Assembly: GCF_013608025.1 (NCBI RefSeq)
Contig: NZ_VDLV01000048.1
Span: 75,647-107,764, forward strand
Source of the DNA: Pseudomonas brassicacearum subsp. neoaurantiaca
GTDB taxonomy: Bacteria > Pseudomonadota > Gammaproteobacteria > Pseudomonadales > Pseudomonadaceae
Direction of reading: 5' to 3'
Length of the DNA: 32,118 nt
Within the stretch, counting starts at the first letter, position 1, and the number at the start of each line of letters is the position of its first letter. The notes beneath the pieces were generated by a model that saw nothing but the letters and a program-made list of their open reading frames with translations, did not search any database and was not told the DNA's origin. The translations under genes were made by a program, and so were the position numbers. This document shows, in pieces, positions 21,688 through 30,229 of the stretch.

Positions 21688-24006
21688 ATGACTCGTACCC
21701 GATCCCCCCGAACCCCCAAGAAACCACCCGCCAGCCGCCTGCGGCCTTGGCTGGGCTGGGCCCTTAAACTTAGCCTGGTAGGCCTTGTCGTGCTTGCCGG
21801 TTTTGCCGTCTACCTCGATGCCATCGTCCAGGAGAAGTTCTCCGGCAAGCGCTGGACCATCCCGGCCAAGGTGTATGCCCGGCCACTGGAACTGTTCGTC
21901 GGACAAAAGCTGAGCAAGGATGATTTCCTGACTGAGCTCGATGCCTTGGGTTATCGCCGCGAAAGCGTTGCCAATGGTCCGGGTGCGGCCTCGGTCAACG
22001 GCAATACCATTGACCTCAATACTCGTGGTTTCCAGTTCTATGAAGGCATGGAACAGGCACAACCGGTGCGGGTACGTTTTTCCGGTGACTACGTCGCGGC
22101 GTTGACCGGCGCCAACAATGCGAGCCTGTCGGTGGTGCGCCTGGAGCCACTGCTGATCGGTGGCCTGTATCCGAAGAACCTTGAAGACCGGATCCTGATC
22201 AAGATCGATCAGGTCCCGCCGTTCCTGCTCGATACGCTGATTGCCGTCGAAGACCGTGATTTCTATCACCACTTTGGTGTCTCGCCCAAGTCGATTGCCC
22301 GGGCGGTCTGGATCAACACATCGTCGGGGCATATGCGCCAGGGCGGCAGTACCTTGACCCAGCAGTTGGTGAAGAACTTCTACCTGACCAACGAGCGCAG
22401 CCTGACCCGCAAGCTGACCGAAGCCATGATGGCGTTGCTGCTGGAAATGCACTACAGCAAGCAGGAAATCCTTGAGGCCTACCTCAATGAAGTGTTCGTC
22501 GGCCAGGACGGCCAGCGCGCGGTGCACGGTTTCGGCCTGGCCAGCCAGTTCTTCTTCAGCCAGCCGCTGTCCGAGCTCAAGCTGCATCAAGTGGCGCTGC
22601 TGGTGGGCATGGTCAAGGGGCCTTCTTCCTACAACCCGCGTCGCAATCCGGAGCGTGCCCTTGAACGGCGCAACCTGGTCCTCGACTTGCTGCAACAACA
22701 GGGCGTGGCAACGGCCGAGCAGGTCGAAGCGGCGAAGAAGATGCCGCTGGGCGTGACCAAGCGGGGCAGCCTGGCGGACAGTTCGTTCCCCGGTTTCATG
22801 GACCTCGTCAAGCGGCAACTGCGGCAAGACTATCGCGACGAAGACTTGACCGAAGAAGGCTTGCGGATCTTTACCAGTTTCGACCCGATCCTGCAGATGA
22901 AAGCCGAAGCGTCGGTCAATGACACCTTCAAGCGACTGGCGGGGCGCAAGGGCTCCGACGAAGTCGAAGCGGCCATGGTCGTGACCAACCCGGAAACCGG
23001 CGAAGTCCAGGCGATGATTGGCAGCCGCCAGGCCAGCTTTGCAGGCTTCAATCGGGCATTGGATGCGGTGCGGCCGATCGGCTCGCTGATCAAGCCGGCG
23101 GTGTATCTCACGGCCTTGGAAAAACCAAGCCAGTACACCCTGACCAGTTGGCTATCCGACGAGTCATTCTCAGTCAAGGGCGCTGATGGCCAGGTGTGGA
23201 CGCCGCAGAACTATGATCGTCGAGCCCACGGTACGGTGTTCCTTTATCAGGGGCTGGCGCATTCCTACAACTTGTCGACGGCTCGCCTCGGCCTGGAAGT
23301 CGGTGTGCCTAACGTGCTCAAGACCCTGGCGCGCCTAGGGGTGACTCGCGAATTCCCGGCGTTCCCATCGATGCTGCTGGGGGCGGGTGGCCTCACGCCG
23401 ATCGAAGTCGCGGCGATGTACCAGACTCTGGCCAATGGCGGTTTCAATACACCGATGCGCGGCATCCGCAGCGTGCTCACCGCCGACGGCGAGCCGCTCA
23501 AGCGATACCCATTCCAGATCCAGCAACGCTTCGATCCGGCTTCCATTTACCTGATCCAGAGCGCCATGCAGCGGGTCATGCGTGAAGGGACCGGCAGCTC
23601 GGTCTATAACGTGCTCCCGCGGACCCTGACCCTGGCGGGCAAGACCGGTACCAGTAACGATTCGCGTGACAGTTGGTTCGCCGGTTTCAGTCAGGATCTG
23701 CTGGCTGTGGTCTGGCTGGGGCGTGACGACAACGGCAAGACGCCGTTCACCGGCGCCACTGGTGCGTTGCAGGTCTGGACCAGTTTCATGCGCAAGGCTG
23801 ATCCGCTGCCGCTGGACATGCCGCAACCTGACAACATCGTCCAGGCCTGGGTCGATTCGCGCACCGGACAGGGCTCCGACGCCAATTGCCCGGGCGCCGT
23901 GCAGATGCCGTATATTCGCGGCAGCGAACCGCCACCCGGCGCAGCATGCGGTGGTCAGAATCCCGCCGAATCGGTGATGGATTGGGTCAAGGACTGGATG
24001 AATTAA
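21688..24006 (+). CDS. mrcB: Penicillin-binding protein 1B
   Basis: Bifunctional peptidoglycan synthase, 772 residues, anchored by one N-terminal membrane segment (about 26-45) after a basic cytoplasmic tail. A UB2H-like region follows, then the GT51 glycosyltransferase (catalytic Glu188 in EDRDFYHHFG; QGGSTLTQQLVKN) and the transpeptidase with active-site Ser466 in GSLIKP, SYN and KTGTS (Lys652). All catalytic motifs are intact. ATG 21688 is the only plausible start and matches family N-termini, although no ribosome-binding site precedes it. It is followed 16 bases later by its probable activator lpoP. Confidence 0.96.
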   Translation: MTRTRSPRTPKKPPASRLRPWLGWALKLSLVGLVVLAGFAVYLDAIVQEKFSGKRWTIPAKVYARPLELFVGQKLSKDDFLTELDALGYRRESVANGPGAASVNGNTIDLNTRGFQFYEGMEQAQPVRVRFSGDYVAALTGANNASLSVVRLEPLLIGGLYPKNLEDRILIKIDQVPPFLLDTLIAVEDRDFYHHFGVSPKSIARAVWINTSSGHMRQGGSTLTQQLVKNFYLTNERSLTRKLTEAMMALLLEMHYSKQEILEAYLNEVFVGQDGQRAVHGFGLASQFFFSQPLSELKLHQVALLVGMVKGPSSYNPRRNPERALERRNLVLDLLQQQGVATAEQVEAAKKMPLGVTKRGSLADSSFPGFMDLVKRQLRQDYRDEDLTEEGLRIFTSFDPILQMKAEASVNDTFKRLAGRKGSDEVEAAMVVTNPETGEVQAMIGSRQASFAGFNRALDAVRPIGSLIKPAVYLTALEKPSQYTLTSWLSDESFSVKGADGQVWTPQNYDRRAHGTVFLYQGLAHSYNLSTARLGLEVGVPNVLKTLARLGVTREFPAFPSMLLGAGGLTPIEVAAMYQTLANGGFNTPMRGIRSVLTADGEPLKRYPFQIQQRFDPASIYLIQSAMQRVMREGTGSSVYNVLPRTLTLAGKTGTSNDSRDSWFAGFSQDLLAVVWLGRDDNGKTPFTGATGALQVWTSFMRKADPLPLDMPQPDNIVQAWVDSRTGQGSDANCPGAVQMPYIRGSEPPPGAACGGQNPAESVMDWVKDWMN

Positions 24007-24022
24007 GCAAAGAGGGTTTCAA

Positions 24023-24727
24023 GTGAACAAGTGGTTGATTCCAGCGGTAACCGCCGTGGCTTTGCTCAGTGGCTGCTCTACCGTACAGCGCGGTTCGATT
24101 CCGGTGGTCGACTCCGGTACCGCCGTCTCCAATAGCGAGCGGGTCTCGGCCAACGGTGGTTTCCGTCAAACGACGGTAAAACGACCGATGCCGGGCCAGG
24201 TCCAGGCAATCCCGCAAGGTGACACCGGTGTCGTCGTGATGGTGCCTGGTGGCGGTGCGACAACTTCGGCTCCGATCAGCAGCACGCCGATCACGCCAGG
24301 CCCTATCGAGACTTCACCGATCAACCAGGGCAGCTACAGTATGCCGTCGACGCCGAGCAGCATTCCTTCGGCGGGTTCGGGTGGCTTGTCCGCCGATGAG
24401 CAACTGGATGGCCCGGTGTTGGCACTGCTGACCACGGCGCAACAGCAGCAAGCCGGTGGTGATCTCAACGGTGCTTCCTCGAGCCTCGAGCGGGCCCAGC
24501 GTGTTGCACCGCGCGAACCGCAGGTTCTTTATCGACTGGCGCAAGTACGCATGGCCCAGGGCGATGCGCCGCAGGCTGAACAATTGGCCCGTCGTGGCCT
24601 GACATTCTCCAGTGGCCGCCCGGCACTTCAGGCAAGCCTGTGGGAATTGATCGCCCAGGCTCGTGAGAAACAGGGCGATTCGGCGGGCGCCGCACTGGCC
24701 CGCCAGAAGGCCAAGGTATCCCTCTGA
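24023..24727 (+). CDS. lpoP: TPR lipoprotein, probable PBP1B activator LpoP
   Basis: 234-residue predicted outer-membrane lipoprotein: signal peptide MNKWLIPAVTAVALLSGC with lipobox LSGC (Cys18). A long low-complexity linker rich in Ser, Pro, Thr and Gly (about 55-125) could span the periplasm, and a C-terminal helical TPR-like domain follows (about 130-234; LTTAQQQQAGGDLNGASSSL, LYRLAQVRMAQGDAPQAEQL). This architecture and the adjacency to mrcB match LpoP, reported in P. aeruginosa as the functional counterpart of E. coli LpoB. Stop overlaps the next ATG by one base. Confidence 0.82.
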   Translation: MNKWLIPAVTAVALLSGCSTVQRGSIPVVDSGTAVSNSERVSANGGFRQTTVKRPMPGQVQAIPQGDTGVVVMVPGGGATTSAPISSTPITPGPIETSPINQGSYSMPSTPSSIPSAGSGGLSADEQLDGPVLALLTTAQQQQAGGDLNGASSSLERAQRVAPREPQVLYRLAQVRMAQGDAPQAEQLARRGLTFSSGRPALQASLWELIAQAREKQGDSAGAALARQKAKVSL

Positions 24728-25056
24728 TGGATGTTCGTTTTCCTCAGATCGCCGATCAGCTGCTGCTGATCGAGCGAGAGTTGCGGGTCCAGGGCTGGTG
24801 GAGTGAGGTTTCGCCTTCGGCCGAGGCGCTGGCCAGTGTCGAGCCGTTCGCGGTCGACACCCTGGATTTCGAGCAGTGGCTGCAATGGATTTTTCTTCCG
24901 CGGATGAAAGCCATCCTGGAAAATGACCTGCCGCTGCCCAACGCCTCGGGCATCCTGGCCATGGCCGAAATGGTCTATGCCCAGCGGCCGGGGCAGGGCG
25001 TCAAGTTGCAGCAGTTGCTCGCGCAGTTCGATCAATTGATAACTGACGTCAGCTGA
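24727..25056 (+). CDS. YqcC family (DUF446) protein
   Basis: 109-residue soluble protein, all-helical by appearance, with the family blocks VRFPQIADQLLLIERELR, PFAVDTLDFEQWLQWIFLPRM and ANASGILAMAEM-like (PNASGILAMAEMVY). Its ATG shares a base with the lpoP stop, making a probable mrcB-lpoP-yqcC unit. Function unknown. It converges with the DUF4124 gene with only 6 bases between stops. Confidence 0.85.
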   Translation: MDVRFPQIADQLLLIERELRVQGWWSEVSPSAEALASVEPFAVDTLDFEQWLQWIFLPRMKAILENDLPLPNASGILAMAEMVYAQRPGQGVKLQQLLAQFDQLITDVS

Positions 25057-25062
25057 TGCGGC

Positions 25063-25485
25063 TCACTGACAGTTTTCTTCGATCTGCGCGCGAGTTTCGT
25101 CGATGCGCTGGCGCCGCTCTTCGTCGCTAAGACGGCGCATTTCACCTTCCACCTCTTCCCGCACCCTGGGGTTGTTCTGCAGTTGCGCCAGGTTGGTCCG
25201 GGCCTGTTCGCAGAACGCCTTGAGCTGGGCCTCTTGTTCGGCAACCTGCTGTTTGACCTGCTGGTCGATGGCTTTCTGATCGCCAACGACTCCTCCCGAC
25301 GCTGGCGCTGCCGGTTTGGGCGGTGGCGTTGCGGATTTGCCCACCGTGGTCGCTTCTACGCCCTCGGGCGGTTGGGCACCGAAATGGGTCACACCTTGGG
25401 CGTCCACCCATTTATAGATCTGGCCGGCCATGCTCATTGGGCTCAGGCCAACCAGCAGGATGGCCGTCAATAACATCGTTCGCAT
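25063..25485 (-). CDS. DUF4124 domain secreted protein
   Basis: 140 residues from ATG 25485 (MRTMLLTAILLVGLSPMSMA signal peptide, probable cleavage after residue 20), with AAGGAA about 6 bases upstream. The DUF4124 domain is visible at once (GQIYKWVDAQGVTHFGAQPPEG). A Pro/Ala/Gly linker and a charged, Gln-rich coiled-coil C-terminus follow (QVKQQVAEQEAQLKAF onwards). A periplasmic location is likely; function is unknown. A 9-codon upstream extension was rejected because it would spoil the signal peptide. Confidence 0.83.
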   Translation of the reverse strand: MRTMLLTAILLVGLSPMSMAGQIYKWVDAQGVTHFGAQPPEGVEATTVGKSATPPPKPAAPASGGVVGDQKAIDQQVKQQVAEQEAQLKAFCEQARTNLAQLQNNPRVREEVEGEMRRLSDEERRQRIDETRAQIEENCQ

Positions 25486-25885
25486 GCTGTTTCCTTGTCC
25501 TGGGTTGCGCAATCGAAGCTAACAGAGTAGCCGTTTAAAGGTTTTTTCTTGCGTTCTCATGTGCTTACTTCAATAAAGCACATTGACGACTTGACTTGGA
25601 GAGGGCGAAACAGAAGAATCCAAAGTCCGCTGTAGAGGGACTGCCAGAAGCAGACCCACTCGGCAGATCATGAGGCGCACATCCGCGCCGACCTGTTACA
25701 CCCGCAACGCGTTACCTCGCGCTGGGTGGGAAAGGCCCGCAACACTTGGGACGATCCCAATACTTGCTCAGTCAGTGCTGACGTAGTCGGCGACCACCGT
25801 CGCTCATGCTCTGCCGAGAAGTAAACCTATTAAGACCCGTCCCTTTTTCATGGGTCGGTATTCTGGCGTTTTAGAGGTGAACAAC
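25486..25885 (+). promoter_or_regulatory. Long ilvI leader with hairpins and candidate leader ORF
   Basis: 400 bases between divergent genes. TTGACG (25583-25588) and TTGACT (25591-25596) are possible -35 elements without a clear -10. Hairpins: GTGCTT/AAGCAC (25561-25581), TTGGGA-cga-TCCCAA (25746-25760), GTCAG/CTGAC (25771-25782), GACCC/GGGTC (25834-25856). An ORF of 38 codons at 25670-25786 (start MRRTSAPTCY, end TIPILAQSVLT) is rich in Ile, Leu and Val codons near its end but lacks a Shine-Dalgarno. Attenuation is possible but unproven. Confidence 0.4.
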
Positions 25886-27610
25886 GTGGAGCTTTTATCT
25901 GGCGGTGAGATGCTCGTCCGCTTCTTGCGTGACGAAGGCGTCAAATATATCTACGGGTACCCCGGTGGTGCTCTTCTTCATGTCTATGATGCCCTGTTCA
26001 AAGAACCGGAAGTGACCCATATCCTGGTTCGTCATGAGCAAGCGGCCACCCACATGGCTGACGGCTATGCCCGCGCCACCGGCAAGGCCGGCGTGGTCCT
26101 GGTGACATCCGGCCCCGGCGCCACGAACGCCATTACCGGTATCGCCACGGCCTACATGGACTCGATTCCAATGGTGATCATCTCTGGCCAGGTGCCTAGC
26201 ACCATGGTCGGTACCGATGCGTTCCAGGAAACCGACATGATCGGCATCTCCCGGCCGATCGTGAAGCACAGCTTCATGATCAAGCATGCGTCGGAGATCC
26301 CGGAAGTCATGAAGAAGGCTTTCTACCTGGCCGAATCCGGTCGTCCAGGCCCGGTCGTGGTGGACGTGCCGAAAGACATGACCAACCCGGCTGAGAAGTT
26401 TGAATACATCTACCCGAAAAAAGCCAAGCTGCGCTCCTACAGCCCAGCCGTGCGCGGTCATTCGGGGCAGATTCGCAAGGCTGCCGAAATGCTGCTGGCG
26501 GCTAAGCGTCCCGTGCTGTACTCCGGCGGCGGCGTGATCCTCGGGGGTGGCTCCGCGCCGCTGACCGAGTTGGCAAAAATGCTCAATCTGCCGGTCACCA
26601 ATACGCTGATGGGCCTCGGCGCCTACCCGGGCACCGATCGCCAGTTCATCGGCATGCTCGGCATGCACGGCAGCTACACCGCCAACCTGGCGATGCACCA
26701 TGCCGATGTCATCCTGGCGGTGGGCGCGCGTTTCGACGACCGTGTCATCAACGGTCCGGCGAAGTTCTGCCCGAACGCCAAGATCATCCACATCGACATC
26801 GATCCGGCGTCTATCTCGAAGACCATCAAGGCAGACGTGCCGATTGTCGGTCCTGTAGAAAGCGTGCTGACTGAAATGGTCGCCATTCTCAAGGAAATCG
26901 GCGAGGCTCCGAACAAGGAGTCCGTGGCCAGCTGGTGGAAGCAGGTTGATGAATGGCGCGGTGATCGTGGCCTGTTCCCCTACGACAAGGGCGACGGCAG
27001 CGTGATCAAGCCGCAGACCGTCATCGAAACGCTGTGTGAAGTGACCAAGGGCGACGCATTCGTGACGTCCGACGTAGGTCAGCACCAGATGTTCGCGGCG
27101 CAGTACTACAAGTTCAACAAGCCGAATCGCTGGATCAACTCCGGCGGCCTGGGCACCATGGGCTTCGGATTCCCGGCGGCCATGGGCGTCAAGTTGAGCT
27201 TCCCGGACAACGATGTGGCCTGCGTGACCGGCGAAGGCAGTATCCAGATGAACATCCAGGAACTGTCGACCTGCCTGCAATACGGTCTGCCGGTGAAAAT
27301 CGTCAACCTGAACAACGGCGTACTGGGCATGGTTCGTCAGTGGCAAGACATGAGCTACGGCAGCCGTCACTCGCATTCCTACATGGAATCGTTGCCGGAC
27401 TTCGTCAAGCTGGTCGAGGCCTATGGTCACGTTGGTATCCGCATCACCGACCTGAAGGATTTGAAATCCGGGCTTGAAGAAGCATTCGCGATGAAGGATC
27501 GCCTGGTGTTCCTCGACATCCAGGTCGATACCAGCGAGCACGTCTATCCGATGCAGATCAAAGACGGCTCCATGCGCGATATGTGGCTGAGCAAGACGGA
27601 GCGTACCTAA
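25886..27610 (+). CDS. ilvI: Acetolactate synthase large subunit
   Basis: ThDP- and FAD-dependent acetohydroxyacid synthase catalytic subunit, first common step of valine, leucine and isoleucine synthesis. 574 residues; catalytic Glu51 in RHEQAATHMADGYARATG, and the ThDP-binding segment GEGSIQMNIQELST to NLNN. GTG 25886 (ELLSGGEMLVRFL follows) was chosen because AGAGGTGA is 7 bases upstream and relatives begin here; an ATG at 25850 lies inside the leader hairpin. The usual GDG of the ThDP motif is GEG. It is followed at once by the regulatory subunit. Confidence 0.95.
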   Translation: MELLSGGEMLVRFLRDEGVKYIYGYPGGALLHVYDALFKEPEVTHILVRHEQAATHMADGYARATGKAGVVLVTSGPGATNAITGIATAYMDSIPMVIISGQVPSTMVGTDAFQETDMIGISRPIVKHSFMIKHASEIPEVMKKAFYLAESGRPGPVVVDVPKDMTNPAEKFEYIYPKKAKLRSYSPAVRGHSGQIRKAAEMLLAAKRPVLYSGGGVILGGGSAPLTELAKMLNLPVTNTLMGLGAYPGTDRQFIGMLGMHGSYTANLAMHHADVILAVGARFDDRVINGPAKFCPNAKIIHIDIDPASISKTIKADVPIVGPVESVLTEMVAILKEIGEAPNKESVASWWKQVDEWRGDRGLFPYDKGDGSVIKPQTVIETLCEVTKGDAFVTSDVGQHQMFAAQYYKFNKPNRWINSGGLGTMGFGFPAAMGVKLSFPDNDVACVTGEGSIQMNIQELSTCLQYGLPVKIVNLNNGVLGMVRQWQDMSYGSRHSHSYMESLPDFVKLVEAYGHVGIRITDLKDLKSGLEEAFAMKDRLVFLDIQVDTSEHVYPMQIKDGSMRDMWLSKTERT

Positions 27611-27612
27611 TC

Positions 27613-28104
27613 ATGCGACACATTATTTCCTTGCTTCTGGAAAACGAACCGGGTGCCCTGTCTCGCGTAGTGGGCCTGTTCTCACAGCGCAACTACAACA
27701 TCGAAAGCCTGACGGTGGCGCCAACCGAGGACCCGACCTTGTCGCGTCTGACGCTGACCACCGTGGGCCACGATGAGATCATCGAGCAGATCACCAAGAA
27801 CCTGAACAAGCTGATCGAGGTGGTCAAGCTGGTGGACCTGTCGGAAAGCGCCCACATCGAGCGCGAACTGATGCTGGTCAAGGTCAAGGCCACCGGCGCC
27901 CAGCGCGCCGAGATCAAACGCACTACCGATATTTATCGTGGGCAGATCGTCGATGTCAGCGCCAGCGTCTATACCGTTCAGTTGACCGGTACCAGCGACA
28001 AGCTCGACAGCTTCATTCAATCGATCGGAACTGCCTCGATTCTGGAAACCGTACGCAGTGGTGTCACCGGGATTGCCCGTGGCGACAAAGTACTGAGCAT
28101 CTAA
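27613..28104 (+). CDS. ilvH: Acetolactate synthase small (regulatory) subunit
   Basis: 163 residues: N-terminal ACT domain (MRHIISLLLENEPGALSRV, GLFSQRNYNIESLTVAPTED) and the C-terminal ALS small-subunit domain (ERELMLVKVKA, YRGQIVDVS, VQLTGTSDKLDSF). It binds valine for feedback inhibition in the family and activates the large subunit. It begins 2 bases after the ilvI stop; the longer upstream frame overlapping ilvI was rejected because it lacks homology to the family start. Confidence 0.96.
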   Translation: MRHIISLLLENEPGALSRVVGLFSQRNYNIESLTVAPTEDPTLSRLTLTTVGHDEIIEQITKNLNKLIEVVKLVDLSESAHIERELMLVKVKATGAQRAEIKRTTDIYRGQIVDVSASVYTVQLTGTSDKLDSFIQSIGTASILETVRSGVTGIARGDKVLSI

Positions 28105-28148
28105 CCAAATTAGCGAATGGCCGGAACGGCCGGATATAGGGGAAATTC

Positions 28149-29165
28149 ATGAAAGTTTTCTACGATAAAGATTGCGACCTGTCGATCATCCAGGGCAAGA
28201 AAGTCGCCATCATCGGCTACGGTTCCCAAGGCCACGCCCAGGCGTGCAACCTGAAAGACTCTGGCGTTGACGTGACCGTCGGCCTGCGCAAAGGCTCGGC
28301 CACTGTCGCCAAGGCCGAGGCCCATGGCCTGAAAGTCACCGACGTGGCTTCCGCCGTTGCCGCTGCCGACCTGGTCATGATCCTGACCCCGGACGAGTTC
28401 CAATCGGCGCTCTACAAGAACGAAATCGAGCCGAACATCAAGAAGGGCGCCACTCTGGCCTTTTCCCACGGCTTCGCGATCCACTACAACCAGGTTGTGC
28501 CACGTGCTGACCTCGACGTGATCATGATCGCGCCGAAAGCACCGGGCCACACCGTACGTTCCGAGTTCGTGAAGGGCGGCGGTATTCCTGACCTGATCGC
28601 GATCTACCAGGACGCCTCCGGCAACGCCAAGAACGTTGCCCTGTCCTACGCTGCTGGTGTCGGTGGCGGTCGTACCGGCATCATCGAAACCACCTTCAAG
28701 GACGAGACTGAAACCGACCTGTTCGGCGAGCAAGCCGTTCTGTGTGGCGGTACCGTCGAACTGGTGAAAGCCGGTTTCGAAACCCTGGTTGAAGCCGGCT
28801 ACGCGCCAGAAATGGCCTATTTCGAATGCCTGCACGAACTGAAGCTGATCGTTGACCTCATGTACGAAGGCGGTATCGCCAACATGAACTACTCGATCTC
28901 TAACAACGCTGAATACGGCGAATACGTGACCGGTCCGGAAGTCATCAACGCCGAATCGCGCCAGGCCATGCGCAACGCCCTGAAACGTATTCAGGACGGC
29001 GAGTACGCCAAAATGTTCATCAGCGAAGGCGCCACCGGCTACCCTTCGATGACCGCCAAGCGTCGCAACAATGCCGCCCACGGTATTGAAATCATCGGCG
29101 AGCAACTGCGTTCGATGATGCCGTGGATCGGTGCCAACAAGATTGTCGACAAAGCCAAGAACTAA
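28149..29165 (+). CDS. ilvC: Ketol-acid reductoisomerase
   Basis: NADPH-dependent isomerisation/reduction of acetolactate to dihydroxyisovalerate. 338 residues, the short class I form. Rossmann motif GYGSQGHAQA, the LRKGS phosphate-binding loop, FSHGFAIHYN, IMIAPKAPGHTVR and the metal-binding DETETDLFGEQAVLCGG are all present. Follows ilvH after 44 bases and ends at a strong terminator, closing an ilvIHC operon. Confidence 0.97.
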   Translation: MKVFYDKDCDLSIIQGKKVAIIGYGSQGHAQACNLKDSGVDVTVGLRKGSATVAKAEAHGLKVTDVASAVAAADLVMILTPDEFQSALYKNEIEPNIKKGATLAFSHGFAIHYNQVVPRADLDVIMIAPKAPGHTVRSEFVKGGGIPDLIAIYQDASGNAKNVALSYAAGVGGGRTGIIETTFKDETETDLFGEQAVLCGGTVELVKAGFETLVEAGYAPEMAYFECLHELKLIVDLMYEGGIANMNYSISNNAEYGEYVTGPEVINAESRQAMRNALKRIQDGEYAKMFISEGATGYPSMTAKRRNNAAHGIEIIGEQLRSMMPWIGANKIVDKAKN

Positions 29166-29181
29166 GTCGCGAGCTTGATCG

Positions 29182-29208
29182 AAAAACGCGGCCCTGGCCG
29201 CGTTTTTT
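29182..29208 (+). terminator. ilvC terminator
   Basis: ACGCGGCC/GGCCGCGT stem (29186-29193, 29196-29203) with flanking A/T pairs and a run of six T (29203-29208), 17 bases after the ilvC stop. Confidence 0.9.
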
Positions 29209-29308
29209 CGTTTGGGGGGTGGCTTCTGGTATAAAGCTGCATCGTTTGCGGCAGAACCGTCGTCCCAGACTCCTGTCGATTTTTTCACACCGTTGCAAGG
29301 TATTGTCC

Positions 29309-30154
29309 ATGAGCGAACGTCCCGACGAGCCGAACCAGGCTCCTGACGCCGAAAGCCTGTTGCCCATCGATGAACACGTCGAAGAAGGCCATGACGCTGA
29401 AGGCCGCAAGGTCCGGCATCGTGGTATCTATCTGCTGCCGAACCTGTTCACCACTGCGAACCTGTTCGCCGGCTTCTATTCCATCATCAGCTCCATGAGC
29501 GCCCAGGCCGCATTGAGCGCTGGCGATAGCGTCGGGGCGAGTCGCTACTTTGCTTTCGCCGCGATTGCGATTTTTGTCGCCATGGTGCTGGACGGCCTGG
29601 ATGGACGCGTGGCCCGCATGACCAACACCCAAAGCGCATTCGGAGCCGAGTACGACTCGCTGTCCGACATGGTTGCGTTCGGTGTTGCCCCTGCATTGCT
29701 GGCGTTCGGTTGGGCGTTAGGTGACATGGGCAAGGTCGGCTGGATGGTTGCCTTCATTTATGTCGCCGGTGCCGCGTTGCGCCTGGCGCGTTTCAATACC
29801 CAGGTCGGTACCGCCGACAAGCGCTACTTCATCGGCCTCGCCAGTCCCGCGGCGGCAGGTGTAGTGGCGGGCGTAGTCTGGGCATTCAGCGACTATGGCA
29901 TCCAGGGTTCGAAGATGTCTTTCCTGGTGGCGCTGCTGGTTGCCGCGGCCGGGATGCTGATGGTCAGTAACATCAAGTACAACAGCTTCAAGGAGCTGGA
30001 CCTGAAGGGGCGGGTGCCGTTCGTAGCCATCCTCGCCGTGGTGCTGGTGTTCGCCGTGGTGTTCAGTGATCCGCCGCGCATCCTGCTGCTGGTATTCCTC
30101 GCTTATGCCGCGTCAGGACCGGTGCAATATTTGCTGCGTCTTCGTCGCCGCTAA
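29309..30154 (+). CDS. pssA: CDP-diacylglycerol--serine O-phosphatidyltransferase
   Basis: Integral membrane enzyme making phosphatidylserine, precursor of phosphatidylethanolamine. 281 residues with a hydrophilic N-terminal tail of about 40 residues and several membrane segments. The CDP-alcohol phosphotransferase motif DGLDGRVARMT...GAEYDSLSD supplies the catalytic aspartates. Start MSERPDEPNQAPD has AAGG about 9 bases upstream. It belongs to the Gram-positive-like membrane PssA type, not the phospholipase D-like E. coli PssA. Confidence 0.94.
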   Translation: MSERPDEPNQAPDAESLLPIDEHVEEGHDAEGRKVRHRGIYLLPNLFTTANLFAGFYSIISSMSAQAALSAGDSVGASRYFAFAAIAIFVAMVLDGLDGRVARMTNTQSAFGAEYDSLSDMVAFGVAPALLAFGWALGDMGKVGWMVAFIYVAGAALRLARFNTQVGTADKRYFIGLASPAAAGVVAGVVWAFSDYGIQGSKMSFLVALLVAAAGMLMVSNIKYNSFKELDLKGRVPFVAILAVVLVFAVVFSDPPRILLLVFLAYAASGPVQYLLRLRRR

Positions 30155-30181
30155 ACGTTGCCTTAATGTAATCTCCTCCAT

Positions 30182-30225
30182 ACTCCGCAGTGTACGGGTG
30201 TATCTGCCCTCCAATACTGCGGAGT
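30182..30225 (+). promoter_or_regulatory. Hairpin occluding the msrP ribosome-binding site
   Basis: ACTCCGCAGT (30182-30191) and ACTGCGGAGT (30216-30225) form a perfect 10-bp inverted repeat with a 24-base loop. The right arm contains GGAG (30221-30224), the Shine-Dalgarno of msrP, whose ATG is at 30230. No T-tract follows, so it is not an obvious pssA terminator. Confidence 0.65.
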
Positions 30226-30229
30226 CGCC

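Noticed and set aside
25850..25885. Upstream ATG giving ilvI 12 extra residues
   Set aside because: No Shine-Dalgarno before it and it falls inside a leader hairpin; GTG 25886 has AGAGGTGA and matches family starts.
25895..27541. 548-codon minus-strand frame opposite ilvI
   Set aside because: Same artefact: codon-biased GC3 of ilvI keeps the complementary frame open; no start signal or family features.
28110..29288. 392-codon minus-strand frame opposite ilvC
   Set aside because: Crosses the ilvC terminator and mirrors ilvC codons; no ribosome-binding site or homology recognised.
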